This document shows, one piece after another, positions 1-9,514 of a stretch of 64,000 bases of DNA. The stretch's first letter is position 1. Each line of letters begins with the position of its first letter. Source of the DNA: VXNE01 sp965200505 (GTDB lineage: Bacteria > Pseudomonadota > Gammaproteobacteria > Pseudomonadales > Azotimanducaceae). The notes beneath the pieces were generated by a model, which worked only from the letters and a program-made list of their open reading frames with translations, was not told the origin of the DNA and ran no database searches. The translations under genes and the position numbers were made by a program. The stretch covers positions 2,046,001 to 2,110,000 of the forward strand of contig OZ241343.1 of the NCBI GenBank assembly GCA_965200505.1. Direction: 5' to 3'.

Positions 1-1019
1 AACCCCATCACTTGGGCGATGAATATCACCACCACACATTCGTAGAGCGCCGTGCCATCCATGTTCACCGTGGCGCCCAAGGGCAGCACGAAACTAGTGG
101 CGCGCTTTGAGATGCCGGCCTGTTCCGCGCAGTTGATGGTGACCGGCAAGGTGGCCGAGGAAGACGCGGTGGAGAAGGCCGTCAACTGCGCCGGCAGAAT
201 CTTGCCGTAGTAGGCATAGGGGCGCACCCCCGCCACCAAGTACAGCAGCAACGGCAACCACACCGCGAAATGGATGGCGAGGGCGGCCAACACCGTGACG
301 AAGAAGAGCGCGAGGGAGCCCAGCACGGCGAAGCCGGAGACGATGAACGTCTTGCCCACCAGCGCGAACACCCCGATGGGCGCGAAACGCATGATCCACA
401 GCGTGACGAGGATCATCACGTCGTGGACGCCCTGCCAGAAGTTCTGCAGCGTCTCGGCGGCGGGGCCGGACATCCGCGACATGAAGTAGCCGAACACCAC
501 GCCCACGAAGATGAGCGCCAGCAACTGCGCTTCCGCCGCGGCGACGAAGATGTTCGGCGGAATGGCGCGGGAGATGATGCCCACGAGGTCCGCCGCGCTG
601 CGGCCTTCCACCTTGCCCATCGTCTCGGTCGGGTCTGGCAATGCGTTGCGCATCGCCTGCGCATCGCCTTCGCCGGGGCCAACGAGGTTGACGAGCAACA
701 GCCCGGTGAAGATGGCGAGGAAGCCGGTGACGATGTAGAACCCGATGGTCTTGCCGCCCACGCGCCCGAAGGCGTCCTGCCCGGCCATGTTGCGCACGCC
801 GACGATGATGGAGGCGAGGATGAGCGGCACCACGATCATCTTGAGGGCGTTCAGGAACAGGCCGCCGAAGAAATCCAAGATGCCGACCAAGGAGGCGCCA
901 AAGACGGTCGTCTCCGGCGTCGCGGGGGCTGCGACCAGCGCGGCCAGCACCAGGGCGCCGGCGATTTGCCAATGCAGCGGCAGCGCGAGTGCGCGGCGCA
1001 GTGGGTTGCCTTCACTCAT
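1..1019 (-). CDS. Dicarboxylate/amino acid:cation symporter (DAACS), 3' end cut by window
   Basis: Secondary transporter of the DAACS (GltP/DctA, SLC1) family. It imports acidic amino acids or C4-dicarboxylates with Na+ or H+ across the inner membrane. The reverse strand reads from ATG at 1019 (GGGGGGA lies about 7 nt upstream) without a stop to the window edge, giving about 339 residues of the usual 400-450. Diagnostic family motifs are visible near the visible C-terminus: the serine-rich hairpin loop SSSATLPVT and the substrate/cation motif NMDGTALYE. Several hydrophobic segments precede them. The last transmembrane part lies outside the window. Substrate cannot be fixed from sequence. The gene stands alone, separated by 108 bp from the DUF3604 gene that ends upstream of it on the same strand. 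Confidence 0.93.
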   Translation of the reverse strand, partial: MSEGNPLRRALALPLHWQIAGALVLAALVAAPATPETTVFGASLVGILDFFGGLFLNALKMIVVPLILASIIVGVRNMAGQDAFGRVGGKTIGFYIVTGFLAIFTGLLLVNLVGPGEGDAQAMRNALPDPTETMGKVEGRSAADLVGIISRAIPPNIFVAAAEAQLLALIFVGVVFGYFMSRMSGPAAETLQNFWQGVHDVMILVTLWIMRFAPIGVFALVGKTFIVSGFAVLGSLALFFVTVLAALAIHFAVWLPLLLYLVAGVRPYAYYGKILPAQLTAFSTASSSATLPVTINCAEQAGISKRATSFVLPLGATVNMDGTALYECVVVIFIAQVMG

Positions 1020-1127
1020 GCGGAATCCCCCCTGTTGGCCACGCTAGGAGACTGCCGCGGGTGCGGTTTTGTCAAGCGGTTGAAGTTCCGGGTAGCGCTG
1101 GCAAGTCGCCGCGAAGCTGGGGCGGCG

Positions 1128-3044
1128 CTACTCGTCCGCCCCGTTGCCGCGCTCAGGCGTGTACCAGATGGGGGATGAGTAGGCGCGTTCTTGAATGGTT
1201 GGTGGGCCATGGTCCGCGCGCTCCATGCCCAGCGCCAAGGCATCGAGGTGGGTATGGCGCGGGGTGGGGATTTCGAGCACTCGGGCGTAGTAAAAGGCTG
1301 GCCGGTCTGGGTCGAAGGTGGGGTCGGCCCAAGCGGTGCCGAGTTCCGTGGCGCCGATCACATTTCGATAGCGGCCGGTGGCGAGATCGACCGTGTTGCC
1401 CACCGCCGGGACTTTCCCTGCGGAACTCCGTTCGCGCTCGCCGGCCCACGCCACGTCGAACACTTGCTCTTGAGCCTGCCCGGCCGCGTTTAGCCAACCC
1501 TTGACGATTTGCACCCGATCCAAGTTGGCGCCCGCCGGGGCTTTCAGCGCCTCCACCTCGAAGACCAGCTTGGCGCCGCCGACCGGCCGCCCCAGCTCGC
1601 CGCCCATCGGGGTGCGTCCATCCTCAATGCCGGCATCTGCGTTGCCGGCGCCGCCCTGCCAGCCGCCGAAGAAGCGCAGCCGGATGCGCGGGCCGGTGGT
1701 GGCATAGGTCTCGCGCCGTTGCATCGCCGAGAGGATTGCTTCCCGGGTGTTCGCTGTGGCCCACACGGCCGCTAGGCCGGACGCGGACATGGTCCAGCCC
1801 GTCGCGCCGCCGGAGATCACCACGATGTCCTTGGATTCCGGCGTGGAATCCAGCGCCATCTTGCCGCCGAAGTTGTCCTCCACCGCGGTGGCGAGGCCGG
1901 TGTGGGAGTCCGTCGAGCCGATGAGGCCGAATTGAAACGGATTCACGCCGAGGCGCTCGCCCAGCGCAAGGCCGCGCTGCAACGCCGAACGCGCGTAGTC
2001 GCCGGCGCTGGGGGCGTAAGCGTCCGCCCCGGGATCGCGCTGCAGGAAGAAGGGGTAACGCTCGAAGTTGGCGAATTCGTCGTTCGGCGCGAGCGCCCGA
2101 TGGACTTCCGAGTCGCCCTTGGTCTGCGTGACCTCGACGATCTTCTCCCAGCGCATGCGCAACCGCGCATAGTCCGCATCCAGCGCCGCCCCGCGCATTG
2201 TCAAGTCCGGGAACATCATGCCCTTGGAGATGTTCGAGTTGTGCGGAATGGCGAGGAAGCGCGCCCCGGTGGCGGCGGCGGTGCGTTCCAACCAGCGCCA
2301 CAGGTCTTCCGGGTAGGGGCTGTCGATGGCGGAGAAGGGCTGGAAGCTCGCGGCTTGCGTGGCGTCGGCATCCGTCATCACCACGCGATGCAGGTTCGCT
2401 CCCCCCGGCATCGAGCTCCACTCCCAGCCGATGAAGGCGGTGAAGCGGCCCGGTTCATTGTGGGCATCCGCGGCCGCGGCCACTTCACGCCAAGCCCGCG
2501 CTTGCTCGGCGTCCATCGGCGGCAGCGGGGCCCGGCCCAAATCCAACGGGGCCGCCGCCGCGGCGCGCGGGTCCGTCGATTCCGGCAGCAGGCCGCGGAA
2601 TTGGTCCGCTGCCTCGCCGGCGTCGATGGCGTTGCGGATGGTGCGCGTGGTGTACCAGTAAACCAAGGCATCCCACCACCCCGCATCCTCCGTTTCAATG
2701 CCGTGACGATAGATGTGCCGCATGGCGCCCAAGAACTCGGCGTGGTCGGAAACGACCAGGAAGTCCAACGGCTCGTCGATTTGCAGCCGGGCGCGGTGAT
2801 GCGGATGGATGACCGGCAAGCCCTTGGCGAAGCGATAGGCGGTGTGCGGGTCGGCCGTGAGATTGCCGTTCATGAAGGCGTCGATGGAATACGACGTGTG
2901 CAGGTGGGTGTCGCCCCACAGCAGCAGCTTGTCCTCAGCCGCCAGCGTTGGCTGCGCCAGCGCGAGGCCCGCCGCCAACGCCGCGACACCCCAGCGCGGC
3001 GCGGCTTGGCCGTTCGCCCGGCAGGGGGCCTTAGATCTCGACAT
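1128..3044 (-). CDS. DUF3604 domain protein (PHP-like), exported
   Basis: A 638-residue protein of the DUF3604 family. The function is unproven; the family resembles metal-dependent PHP hydrolases. The ATG at 3044 is chosen because AACGGAGG lies 8 nt upstream and it opens a signal peptide (hydrophobic stretch about residues 19-35 ending near TLAAE). The reading frame stays open far upstream, but that part overlaps ubiA antisense and is not real. Near the mature N-terminus GDTHLHTSYS carries a PHP-like HxH pair (H47, H49), followed by VVSDHAEFLG, which is typical of the family. A paralogue of almost the same length lies at 12558-14510. It is divergent from ubiA, with a 114-bp intergenic region between them. 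Confidence 0.85.
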   Translation of the reverse strand: MSRSKAPCRANGQAAPRWGVAALAAGLALAQPTLAAEDKLLLWGDTHLHTSYSIDAFMNGNLTADPHTAYRFAKGLPVIHPHHRARLQIDEPLDFLVVSDHAEFLGAMRHIYRHGIETEDAGWWDALVYWYTTRTIRNAIDAGEAADQFRGLLPESTDPRAAAAAPLDLGRAPLPPMDAEQARAWREVAAAADAHNEPGRFTAFIGWEWSSMPGGANLHRVVMTDADATQAASFQPFSAIDSPYPEDLWRWLERTAAATGARFLAIPHNSNISKGMMFPDLTMRGAALDADYARLRMRWEKIVEVTQTKGDSEVHRALAPNDEFANFERYPFFLQRDPGADAYAPSAGDYARSALQRGLALGERLGVNPFQFGLIGSTDSHTGLATAVEDNFGGKMALDSTPESKDIVVISGGATGWTMSASGLAAVWATANTREAILSAMQRRETYATTGPRIRLRFFGGWQGGAGNADAGIEDGRTPMGGELGRPVGGAKLVFEVEALKAPAGANLDRVQIVKGWLNAAGQAQEQVFDVAWAGERERSSAGKVPAVGNTVDLATGRYRNVIGATELGTAWADPTFDPDRPAFYYARVLEIPTPRHTHLDALALGMERADHGPPTIQERAYSSPIWYTPERGNGADE

Positions 3045-3158
3045 CGGGCTAACCTCCGTTTCGGGCGGGCGCATGAGAGCGACTATACTGCCTGACGAAG
3101 CCGAGCGTCCTCCCACCGTCCGCCCACCCGCCCCGCCGTTCTCGACGCTTGGACTAGT

Positions 3159-4049
3159 ATGGCCATCATGCGACACGCGCCCTTGGCCGTGGCCATGCCC
3201 GGCCGGCTGGTGGCTTACGCCCAGCTCATGCGTCTCGACAAGCCCATCGGCACGGCGCTGCTGCTGTGGCCGACGCTGGCGGCGTTGTGGATGGCCGCTG
3301 GAGGTGCGCCGGCGGCGGGGATTCTTGCCGCGTTTGTAGCCGGCACCTTCCTCATGCGCTCGTGCGGGTGCGTCATCAACGACATCGCGGACCGAAACAT
3401 CGACGGTTTGGTGGAACGCACCGCCGGCCGGCCCCTCGCGCAGGGCCGGGTGTCGGTGGCGGAGGCCGTGGGGCTTTTCGCCGCCCTCGCGGCGCTCGCC
3501 TTGGCCGTCGTGCTCACGTTGAACCGGCTCACTCAGGCGCTGGCGTTGGTGGGCATCGCCGCCGCGGTGGCCTATCCGTTCGCCAAGCGCATCACGCATT
3601 TGCCGCAGTTGCTGCTCGGCATCGCCTTCAGTTGGGGCATTCCCATGGCCTTCGCCGCGGTCACCGGCGCCGTGCCGCCGACGGCTTGGGCGCTCACCGC
3701 CGCGAGCGTGATGTGGGTGGTCGCGTACGACACGCAATATGCCATGGCAGACCGCCGCGACGATTTGCGCGCCGGCGTGAAATCGGCCGCCATCCTCTTC
3801 GGCCGGCGCGACCGCGCCGCGGTGGCCGCATTGCAGTTCGCGGCGCTTGCCGGTTTCTTCGGCGTCGGCGTCGTCGCGCATCTCGGCGTGGGTTGGAACG
3901 TGGCGCTCTTGGCGTCGGCGGCGTTGTTCGCGCATCAACAGTGGCTGCTCCGCAAGCGGCAGCCGGCCGCTTACCTCAAGGCGTTCCGCAGCAACGCTTG
4001 GGTCGGTTTCGCGCTCTTTGCCGGCGTGGCATGGGATTACGCCGCGTGA
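3159..4049 (+). CDS. ubiA: 4-hydroxybenzoate polyprenyltransferase UbiA
   Basis: Integral-membrane prenyltransferase that attaches the polyprenyl tail to 4-hydroxybenzoate in ubiquinone synthesis. The 296-residue length matches the family. The first Asp-rich motif NDIADRNID (N74 to D82, binding Mg-diphosphate) and the second, YDTQYAMADRRDD (about residue 190-202), are both intact, and the rest is hydrophobic with about eight to nine membrane segments. ATG at 3159 is taken; a second ATG three codons later is possible. Its TGA overlaps the GTG start of the following TRAP gene (GTGA), so the three plus-strand genes are probably one transcript even though their functions are unrelated. Confidence 0.93.
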   Translation: MAIMRHAPLAVAMPGRLVAYAQLMRLDKPIGTALLLWPTLAALWMAAGGAPAAGILAAFVAGTFLMRSCGCVINDIADRNIDGLVERTAGRPLAQGRVSVAEAVGLFAALAALALAVVLTLNRLTQALALVGIAAAVAYPFAKRITHLPQLLLGIAFSWGIPMAFAAVTGAVPPTAWALTAASVMWVVAYDTQYAMADRRDDLRAGVKSAAILFGRRDRAAVAALQFAALAGFFGVGVVAHLGVGWNVALLASAALFAHQQWLLRKRQPAAYLKAFRSNAWVGFALFAGVAWDYAA

Positions 4050-4633
4050 GCCGCGTGACCGGTTGGCACCGCTGGCTGGCCAAGGGCATCCACCACGGCG
4101 TGGAAGCCATCGGGCGCGGCGTCGCTTGGCTGACCTTCGCAATGGCGGGGGTGACGGGCTTGGTGGTGGCGCTGCGCTACGGGTTTGACACCAGCGCCAT
4201 TCCCTTGCAGGAATCCGTGCTGTATCTGCATGCCTTGGTGGTGATGCCCGGCCTCGCCTACGCGCTGGCGAACGATGCCCATGTGCGGGTGGATGTGTTC
4301 GCCAGCCGCATGACGCCCCGCACACGGCGCATCATCGACCTGACCGGCCATGTCGTGCTGCTCGCGCCAACTTGCGTGACGGTGGCCATCGTCAGCTGGC
4401 CCTATGTCGCCCAGTCTTGGCGCATCCTTGAAGGCTCACCGGAGGTGGGCGGCATCCCGGCGGTGTTCGTGCTGAAGACGTTGATCCCCCTCGGTGCCGT
4501 GCTGTTGCTGCTGCAGGCCGCGGCGATGGCGGTGCGGGCGCTTGGCCCACAGCCGAAACCGCGTACCGATGGAACGTCGGCGGTGGGCGGCCGCGGCGAG
4601 ATGGTTGGCCCGGACGCCGCCAAGGGTGGTTGA
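4046..4633 (+). CDS. dctQ: TRAP transporter small membrane subunit (DctQ)
   Basis: The 4-TM small permease subunit of a tripartite ATP-independent periplasmic transporter. It pairs with the large subunit encoded 9 bp downstream. It is a 195-residue protein starting at GTG 4046, which shares bases with the ubiA stop, implying translational coupling. A second in-frame GTG is at 4055. Hydrophobic segments near residues 30-50, 60-80, 100-125 and 150-170, and the motif ESVLYLHALVVMPGLAYAL followed by HVRVDVF, are typical of DctQ (membrane-embedded segment then the VRVDxF signature). The C-terminal tail is short, polar and variable. A TakP-like binding protein that may complete the transporter is encoded convergently at 6218-7333. 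Confidence 0.9.
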   Translation: MSRVTGWHRWLAKGIHHGVEAIGRGVAWLTFAMAGVTGLVVALRYGFDTSAIPLQESVLYLHALVVMPGLAYALANDAHVRVDVFASRMTPRTRRIIDLTGHVVLLAPTCVTVAIVSWPYVAQSWRILEGSPEVGGIPAVFVLKTLIPLGAVLLLLQAAAMAVRALGPQPKPRTDGTSAVGGRGEMVGPDAAKGG

Positions 4634-4642
4634 CCGCCCCGC

Positions 4643-6016
4643 GTGATCGAGTTCCTCCCCCTCATCATGTTCGCGGCGGTGTTCGCGGCACTCTTGGCCG
4701 GCTATGCCGTGGCGCCGACCCTCGCCGGCGTCGCCCTGCTGTTCGCGTTCGGCGGAGCTTTGTTCGGCGTCTTCGACTTGGACGACTTGGGCTTTCTGTC
4801 CGGGCGGCTGTTCGGAATCATCACCAACCAAACGCTGGTGGCCGTGCCGCTCTTCATTTGCATGGGCGTGACGTTGGAGCGCTCGCGCATCGCGGAAACG
4901 TTGCTTGAGGGCTTGTCCGATCTGTTGGGGCGCGCGCCCGGCGGCTTGGGGCTGGCCGTCACCGCGGTGGGCGCGTTGTTGGCCGCCAGCACCGGCATCG
5001 TCGGCGCCACGGTGGTGACGATGGGGTTGTTGTCGCTGCCGGCCATGCTGCGCCAGGGCTATGACCCGAAGCTCGCGACCGGCACCATCTGCGCCACCGG
5101 CACCTTGGGCCAGATCATCCCGCCCTCCATCGCGTTGGTGCTGCTGGGGGACGTGCTCGGCAGCGCCTATCAGCAGGCGCAGCTGGGCATGGGCGTGTTT
5201 TCGCCGAAAACCGTCTCCATCGGCGATCTGTTCGCCGGTGCGCTGCTGCCCGGCTTCGCCTTGGTGGGGCTGTACCTCGGCTACATCGTCATCGCCACGC
5301 TCAAGAATCCGGCGCGGGCACCGGCGGCGCGGCGCGAGCGAGCCCGGGCCGGCGCCCTCGCGCTGCTGCTCGCGCGCAGCTTGGCGCCGCCGATTCTGCT
5401 CATCGTGGCGGTGCTCGGTTCCATCCTCGGTGGCTTCGCCACGCCGACCGAAGCGGCTGGTGTGGGCGCCTTGGGGGCGTTGGCGTTGGCCGCGGCGCGG
5501 GGCCGCCTGTCGCGGCCGGTGCTCGCCGACATCGGCCAATCCACTGTGAAGACCACGGCGATGGTGTTCTTCATCCTCATCGGCGCCTCGGTGTTTTCGC
5601 TCGTGTTTCGCGGCTACGGCGGCGACGAGTTGGTGCAGGGGGTGTTCGCGGACATGCCCGGCGGCGTCTGGGGCGCCGTGGCCATCGTGATGGCGATCAT
5701 CTTCCTGCTGGGCTTCGTGCTGGACTTCATTGAGATCACCTACGTTGTGGTGCCCATCGTTGGCCCGGTGTTGTTGGCGATGGGGGTGGACCCGATCTGG
5801 CTCGGCGTGATGATCGCCGTGAACTTGCAGACCTCCTTTCTCACCCCGCCGTTCGGCTTCGCGCTCTTCTATTTGCGTGGCGTGGCGCCGGCCGACGTGG
5901 CCACGGCGGACATCTACCGCGGTGCGGCGCCGTTCGTGGTGCTGCAGCTGCTCATGCTGGGGCTCTTGGCGGCACTCCCGCAACTCGCGACTTGGCTGCC
6001 GAACTTGCTCTATTGA
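4643..6016 (+). CDS. dctM: TRAP transporter large permease subunit (DctM)
   Basis: The 12-TM permease subunit of a TRAP transporter, 457 residues, which is normal for DctM. It starts at GTG 4643. It carries the family pattern: the hydrophobic N-terminus, VPLFICMGVTLERS, repeated glycine-rich segments such as AASTGIVGATVVTMG and ATGTLGQIIPPSIALV, and a C-terminal half with LQTSFLTPPFGFALFYLRG. These mark the two inverted repeats with hairpin loops of the elevator-type fold. With DctQ and the convergently encoded binding protein it would form a complete Na+-driven importer. The TakP-like character of the binding protein suggests 2-oxoacids or related monocarboxylates as cargo; that is inference. 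Confidence 0.94.
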   Translation: MIEFLPLIMFAAVFAALLAGYAVAPTLAGVALLFAFGGALFGVFDLDDLGFLSGRLFGIITNQTLVAVPLFICMGVTLERSRIAETLLEGLSDLLGRAPGGLGLAVTAVGALLAASTGIVGATVVTMGLLSLPAMLRQGYDPKLATGTICATGTLGQIIPPSIALVLLGDVLGSAYQQAQLGMGVFSPKTVSIGDLFAGALLPGFALVGLYLGYIVIATLKNPARAPAARRERARAGALALLLARSLAPPILLIVAVLGSILGGFATPTEAAGVGALGALALAAARGRLSRPVLADIGQSTVKTTAMVFFILIGASVFSLVFRGYGGDELVQGVFADMPGGVWGAVAIVMAIIFLLGFVLDFIEITYVVVPIVGPVLLAMGVDPIWLGVMIAVNLQTSFLTPPFGFALFYLRGVAPADVATADIYRGAAPFVVLQLLMLGLLAALPQLATWLPNLLY

Positions 6017-6035
6017 TGTGCATTGCGCGGGCCGG

Positions 6036-6203
6036 TCAGCCCACTTCGATCATCTCGAAATCCTCTTTGCCGACGCCACATTCGGGGCAAACGAAGTCCT
6101 CCGGCACGTCCTCCCAAGGGGTGCCCGGCGGGATGCCGTCTTCCTCGCAACCTTCCGCCTCATCGTAGATCCAACCACAAACGATGCACTGCCACTTCTT
6201 CAC
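6036..6203 (-). CDS. Rubredoxin
   Basis: A 55-residue rubredoxin, a one-iron redox carrier. On the reverse strand the start is GTG 6203, preceded by AGGAG with a 7-nt spacing. The protein has both iron-binding pairs, C6-x-x-C9-G and C39-P-E-C42-G, and the usual core W-x-Y-D-E...P-P-G-T-P-W-E-D-V-P-E-D-F between them. It lies 14 bp downstream of the TRAP binding-protein gene on the same strand, so it is probably the last gene of the glmU-uvrD-dctP operon. Rubredoxins typically pass electrons to alkane hydroxylases or oxygen-detoxifying flavoproteins; no such partner is in the window. An extra cysteine, C19, sits in the loop. Confidence 0.95.
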   Translation of the reverse strand: MKKWQCIVCGWIYDEAEGCEEDGIPPGTPWEDVPEDFVCPECGVGKEDFEMIEVG

Positions 6204-6217
6204 CGCGTGTCTCCTGT

Positions 6218-7333
6218 TTACCTCGCGTTGAGATACGCCTGTTCCGAGATGGCGTGGTATTGCCGCACTTCGGCGAGGAATGTGTAGTAGGAATCCAGAA
6301 TGCGGCGCGAAAGCTCATCTGTGGCGGCTTCGCGCACCACCGTTTCAGACAACGCTTGGAACCGCGCCAACACGTCGTCTGGCAAGCGGCGCACTTCCAC
6401 CCCGTGTTCCTCCACGAGGGTATTCAATGCGCGGGCGTTGCGCGCCGTGAACTCATCCAGCACTTCCTGGTTGACGGCCCGCCAAGCCGTCTCGAGCATG
6501 GCCCGCAAATCCGCCGGCAGGGCGTCGAAGGCTTCGCGATTCACCAGCGCCTCCAAGGTGGGGCCCGGTTCGTGCCAGCCAGGGTAGTAGTAGTACTTGG
6601 CGATGTCCTGCAAACCCAAGGCCAAGTCGTTGTACGGCCCCACCCATTCAGTGGCATCGATGGCGCCGGTCTGCAAGGCGGTGAAGATTTCGCTCCCCGG
6701 CATCGCCACCGCGACGCCGCCAGCGCGTTGCAACACCTCGCCACCGAAGCCGGGCATGCGCATCTTCAAACCTTCGAGATCGGCCAGCGAGTTGATCTCC
6801 TTGTTGAACCAGCCGGCCATCTGCACGCCGGTGTTGCCGGCCGCGAGCGGCACCACGCCGAACGGCGCATAAAGCTCGCGCCACAGTTCCAGGCCGCCGC
6901 CGAAGTGCAGCCAACCGTTCATTTCCTGTGCCGTCATGCCGAACGGCGCGGTGGCGAACACCGCGGCGACGGGTGCCTTGCCACGCCAATAGTAGGCCGC
7001 GCCGTGGCCCATTTCGGCGCTGCCTTCCGCCACCGCGTCGAACACCGCAAACGCGGGCACCAACTCACCGGCCGCATAGACGCGCACGGTGAAGCGCCCG
7101 CCGGACATCTCGTTCAACAACACCGCCAAGCGCTCTGGCGCGGTGCCCAACGCCGGCAGGTTCTTGGGCCAAGTGGTGACGAGTTTCCATTCCACGCTGG
7201 GCGCCGGCGGCGTGGCGACCACCGCGGCATCGCCGGCGTCCGGCGGCGAACACGCCGCCAACGCCAACGCCGCGAAGGCCATGTAGGCGCGCCAGCCGGG
7301 GATGGCGGCGCATGATTCTTTAGACGGGCTCAA
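6218..7333 (-). CDS. TRAP substrate-binding lipoprotein, TakP-like (DctP family)
   Basis: Periplasmic solute receptor of a TRAP transporter. The start is set at TTG 7333, which overlaps the uvrD stop (TTGA) and has GAGG 7 nt upstream, giving 371 residues. An in-frame ATG at 7282 would leave a shorter leader with no ribosome site. The leader ends in a lipobox (LAAC then S), so the mature protein is probably membrane-anchored. The central part is very close to the 2-oxoacid-binding TakP type: MRMPGFGGEVL, then DATEWVGPYNDLALG, then KYYYYPGWHEPGP. It is encoded convergently to dctQM rather than in one operon with them, which is unusual but the only partner in view. Confidence 0.9.
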   Translation of the reverse strand: MSPSKESCAAIPGWRAYMAFAALALAACSPPDAGDAAVVATPPAPSVEWKLVTTWPKNLPALGTAPERLAVLLNEMSGGRFTVRVYAAGELVPAFAVFDAVAEGSAEMGHGAAYYWRGKAPVAAVFATAPFGMTAQEMNGWLHFGGGLELWRELYAPFGVVPLAAGNTGVQMAGWFNKEINSLADLEGLKMRMPGFGGEVLQRAGGVAVAMPGSEIFTALQTGAIDATEWVGPYNDLALGLQDIAKYYYYPGWHEPGPTLEALVNREAFDALPADLRAMLETAWRAVNQEVLDEFTARNARALNTLVEEHGVEVRRLPDDVLARFQALSETVVREAATDELSRRILDSYYTFLAEVRQYHAISEQAYLNAR

Positions 7334-9510
7334 TCCAGCACCTCGAGATTTGCGTAACCAAACATCAACCATTTCACTCCAACCCTTCCGGCAAAGTTCA
7401 CTTCCACCCGCGCCCGCGCCCCGGTGCCTTCCGAACGCAACACCACACCCTCGCCAAACTTGCCGTGGCGCACTCTGGCGCCGATGTTGAGCGTGGCTTC
7501 TTCCGTGGCGGCGCCATTGCCCTTGGCGCGCCTCGCCGGCGCGAAGCCCATGCGCACGGATTCCATCGTGGCGGCCGGAATCTCATCGAGGAACCGCGAG
7601 GGTGGATTGCGGGATTCCGAGCCGTGCATCCAACGCACTTCGGCGCGGGTGAGATAGAGCTGACGCATGGCGCGGGTGATGCCGACATAGGCCAAACGCC
7701 GTTCTTCCTCAATGCGCTCCGGCGTGCCCATGGACAAGCGGCTCGGAAACAGCCTGTCCTCCATGCCGGTGATGAACACCAAGGGAAACTCCAGCCCTTT
7801 CGCGGAGTGCAGCGTCATCATCTGCACCGCCGGCCCGCCTTCGGCCTGATATTCGCCAGACTCAAGCGCCGCTTGGTCCAGGAAGTCATCCAAGGCGGAA
7901 GCGCCGTCATCTTCCTCTTCCGCGGCGCCGCGTGGGTCGAGCGGAAACGTGCGATCCGTCTCGAAGCGACGACACGCGGCGACCAACTCCTCCAAGTTCT
8001 CCTTGCGCGCCAGCCCCCGTTCGCCCGGTTCCTTGCCGTGGTAAGCCAAGAGGCCGCTGTCTTCGATGCTGAGTTGCGCCACCTCGCGCAGGGACAGCTG
8101 GGCGGCGTCCGCGGCCATGGCTTCGATCAAGCCCACGAACGCCATCAACGCTTTCGCCATGCGCCCATCGAAGCGTCCCTCGTGGACACCCTCCTTCACG
8201 GCCTGCCAGAGCGAGATGCGCCGCTCGCGCGCCAGCCTCCGAACCGCATCCACGGACTTGCCGCCGATGCCCCGCGGCGGCAGGTTGACGACGCGCTCGA
8301 ACGCGACATCCGCGTGGGGTTGGTTCAGGAGGCGCATGTAGGCGAGCGCGTTCTTGATCTCCGCCCGCTCGAAGAAGCGCAGGCCGCCGTAAATCCGGTA
8401 CGCGATGTCCGCCCGCAGGAACGCTTCCTCCAAGGCGCGGCTCTGCGCGTTCGAGCGATACAGCACGGCGATCTCGTCGGCGCTGCCGCCGCCGTCAATG
8501 AAGCCCTGGGCACGTTCCGCGACGAAGCGCGCCTCTTCCACCTCGTTGTAGCCCTCGTAAAGGAGCAGCGGGTCGCCGGCGCCGGCGGCGGTCCACAGGG
8601 ATTTGCCCAGGCGCTCGGCGTTCTTTTCGATCAGGCCGTTTGCGGCGTCGAGGATGGTGCCCGTGGAGCGGTAGTTCTGCTCCAGCCGAATCACTTGGGT
8701 GTTTGCGAAGTGTTCCGGGAAGCGCTGGATGTTTTCCATCTTGGCGCCGCGCCAGCCATAGATGGATTGATCGTCATCGCCCACGGCCATGATATGGCTT
8801 TCAGTGCCGGCCAGCACCCGCAAAGAGGCGTATTGAATGACGTTCGTGTCTTGGAACTCATCGACCAAGATGTGCCGAAAGCGCCGCTGATAGTGTTCAA
8901 GCAGCGCCGGCTTTTCGAGCCAGAGCTCGTGGCAGCGCAGGAGCAGCTCGGCGAAATCCACCACGCCGCCTTGTTGGCAGAGCGCTTCGTAGGCGGCGTA
9001 GATGCGCTTGTGGGTCTCTTGGAAGTAGTCTCCGCTCGGCACCTCGCCGGCGCGTCGGCCGGCTTCCTTGGCGGCATTGATGAAGCCGATGGCCTGCCTC
9101 GCCGGCCATTGCTTCTCGTCCAGTTCCAGCGAGCGCAGCACACGCTTCACCAGACGCACTTGATCGTCCGCGTCGATGATCTGGAAGTTCTGCGGCAATC
9201 CGGCTTCCTGCCAATGCATCCGCAGCAGCCGGTGCGCGATGCCGTGGAATGTGCCGACCCACATCGTCGATGCGGCCACCAGCGCTTCCGCCCGCCCGCG
9301 CATCTCGGCCGCCGCCTTGTTGGTGAAGGTGACGGCCAAGACGCTGTGGGGCGAGACGTCCTCGGCGGCGACCAGCCAGGCGATGCGATGCACCAACACC
9401 CGCGTCTTGCCGCTGCCGGCGCCGGCGAGCACCAGCAGGTTGCCGGGCGGGGCCGTCACGGCTTCGCGCTGCCGGTCGTTCAGGCCTTCGAGGATTGGCG
9501 TCAGGTCCAC
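7330..9510 (-). CDS. uvrD: ATP-dependent DNA helicase UvrD (helicase II)
   Basis: Superfamily 1A 3'-to-5' helicase acting in nucleotide excision and mismatch repair. It is 726 residues from GTG 9510, 4 bp after the glmU stop; length matches helicase II. Motifs in order: LAGAGSGKTRVL (Walker A, near residue 30), TFTNKAAAEM (Ia), DEFQDTN (II), VGDDDQSIYGWRGA (III), then MTLHSAKGLEFPLVFI (V) and YVGITRA (VI). The last ~60 residues form the small beta-barrel tail typical of UvrD/PcrA (VRHGKFGEGVVL). The open frame extends upstream through glmU antisense, but that part has no support. The stop overlaps the TTG start of the TRAP binding-protein gene. Confidence 0.95.
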   Translation of the reverse strand: MDLTPILEGLNDRQREAVTAPPGNLLVLAGAGSGKTRVLVHRIAWLVAAEDVSPHSVLAVTFTNKAAAEMRGRAEALVAASTMWVGTFHGIAHRLLRMHWQEAGLPQNFQIIDADDQVRLVKRVLRSLELDEKQWPARQAIGFINAAKEAGRRAGEVPSGDYFQETHKRIYAAYEALCQQGGVVDFAELLLRCHELWLEKPALLEHYQRRFRHILVDEFQDTNVIQYASLRVLAGTESHIMAVGDDDQSIYGWRGAKMENIQRFPEHFANTQVIRLEQNYRSTGTILDAANGLIEKNAERLGKSLWTAAGAGDPLLLYEGYNEVEEARFVAERAQGFIDGGGSADEIAVLYRSNAQSRALEEAFLRADIAYRIYGGLRFFERAEIKNALAYMRLLNQPHADVAFERVVNLPPRGIGGKSVDAVRRLARERRISLWQAVKEGVHEGRFDGRMAKALMAFVGLIEAMAADAAQLSLREVAQLSIEDSGLLAYHGKEPGERGLARKENLEELVAACRRFETDRTFPLDPRGAAEEEDDGASALDDFLDQAALESGEYQAEGGPAVQMMTLHSAKGLEFPLVFITGMEDRLFPSRLSMGTPERIEEERRLAYVGITRAMRQLYLTRAEVRWMHGSESRNPPSRFLDEIPAATMESVRMGFAPARRAKGNGAATEEATLNIGARVRHGKFGEGVVLRSEGTGARARVEVNFAGRVGVKWLMFGYANLEVLD

Positions 9511-9514
9511 CGCG

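Noticed and set aside
94..972. A 292-residue Arg/His-rich minus-strand frame over the symporter region
   Set aside because: Composition is typical of a shadow frame; the neighbouring frame encodes a clear DAACS symporter.
3045..4325. Long upstream extension of the DUF3604 frame
   Set aside because: It is antisense to ubiA and dctQ, which have unmistakable family motifs; high G+C keeps the opposite frame open by chance.
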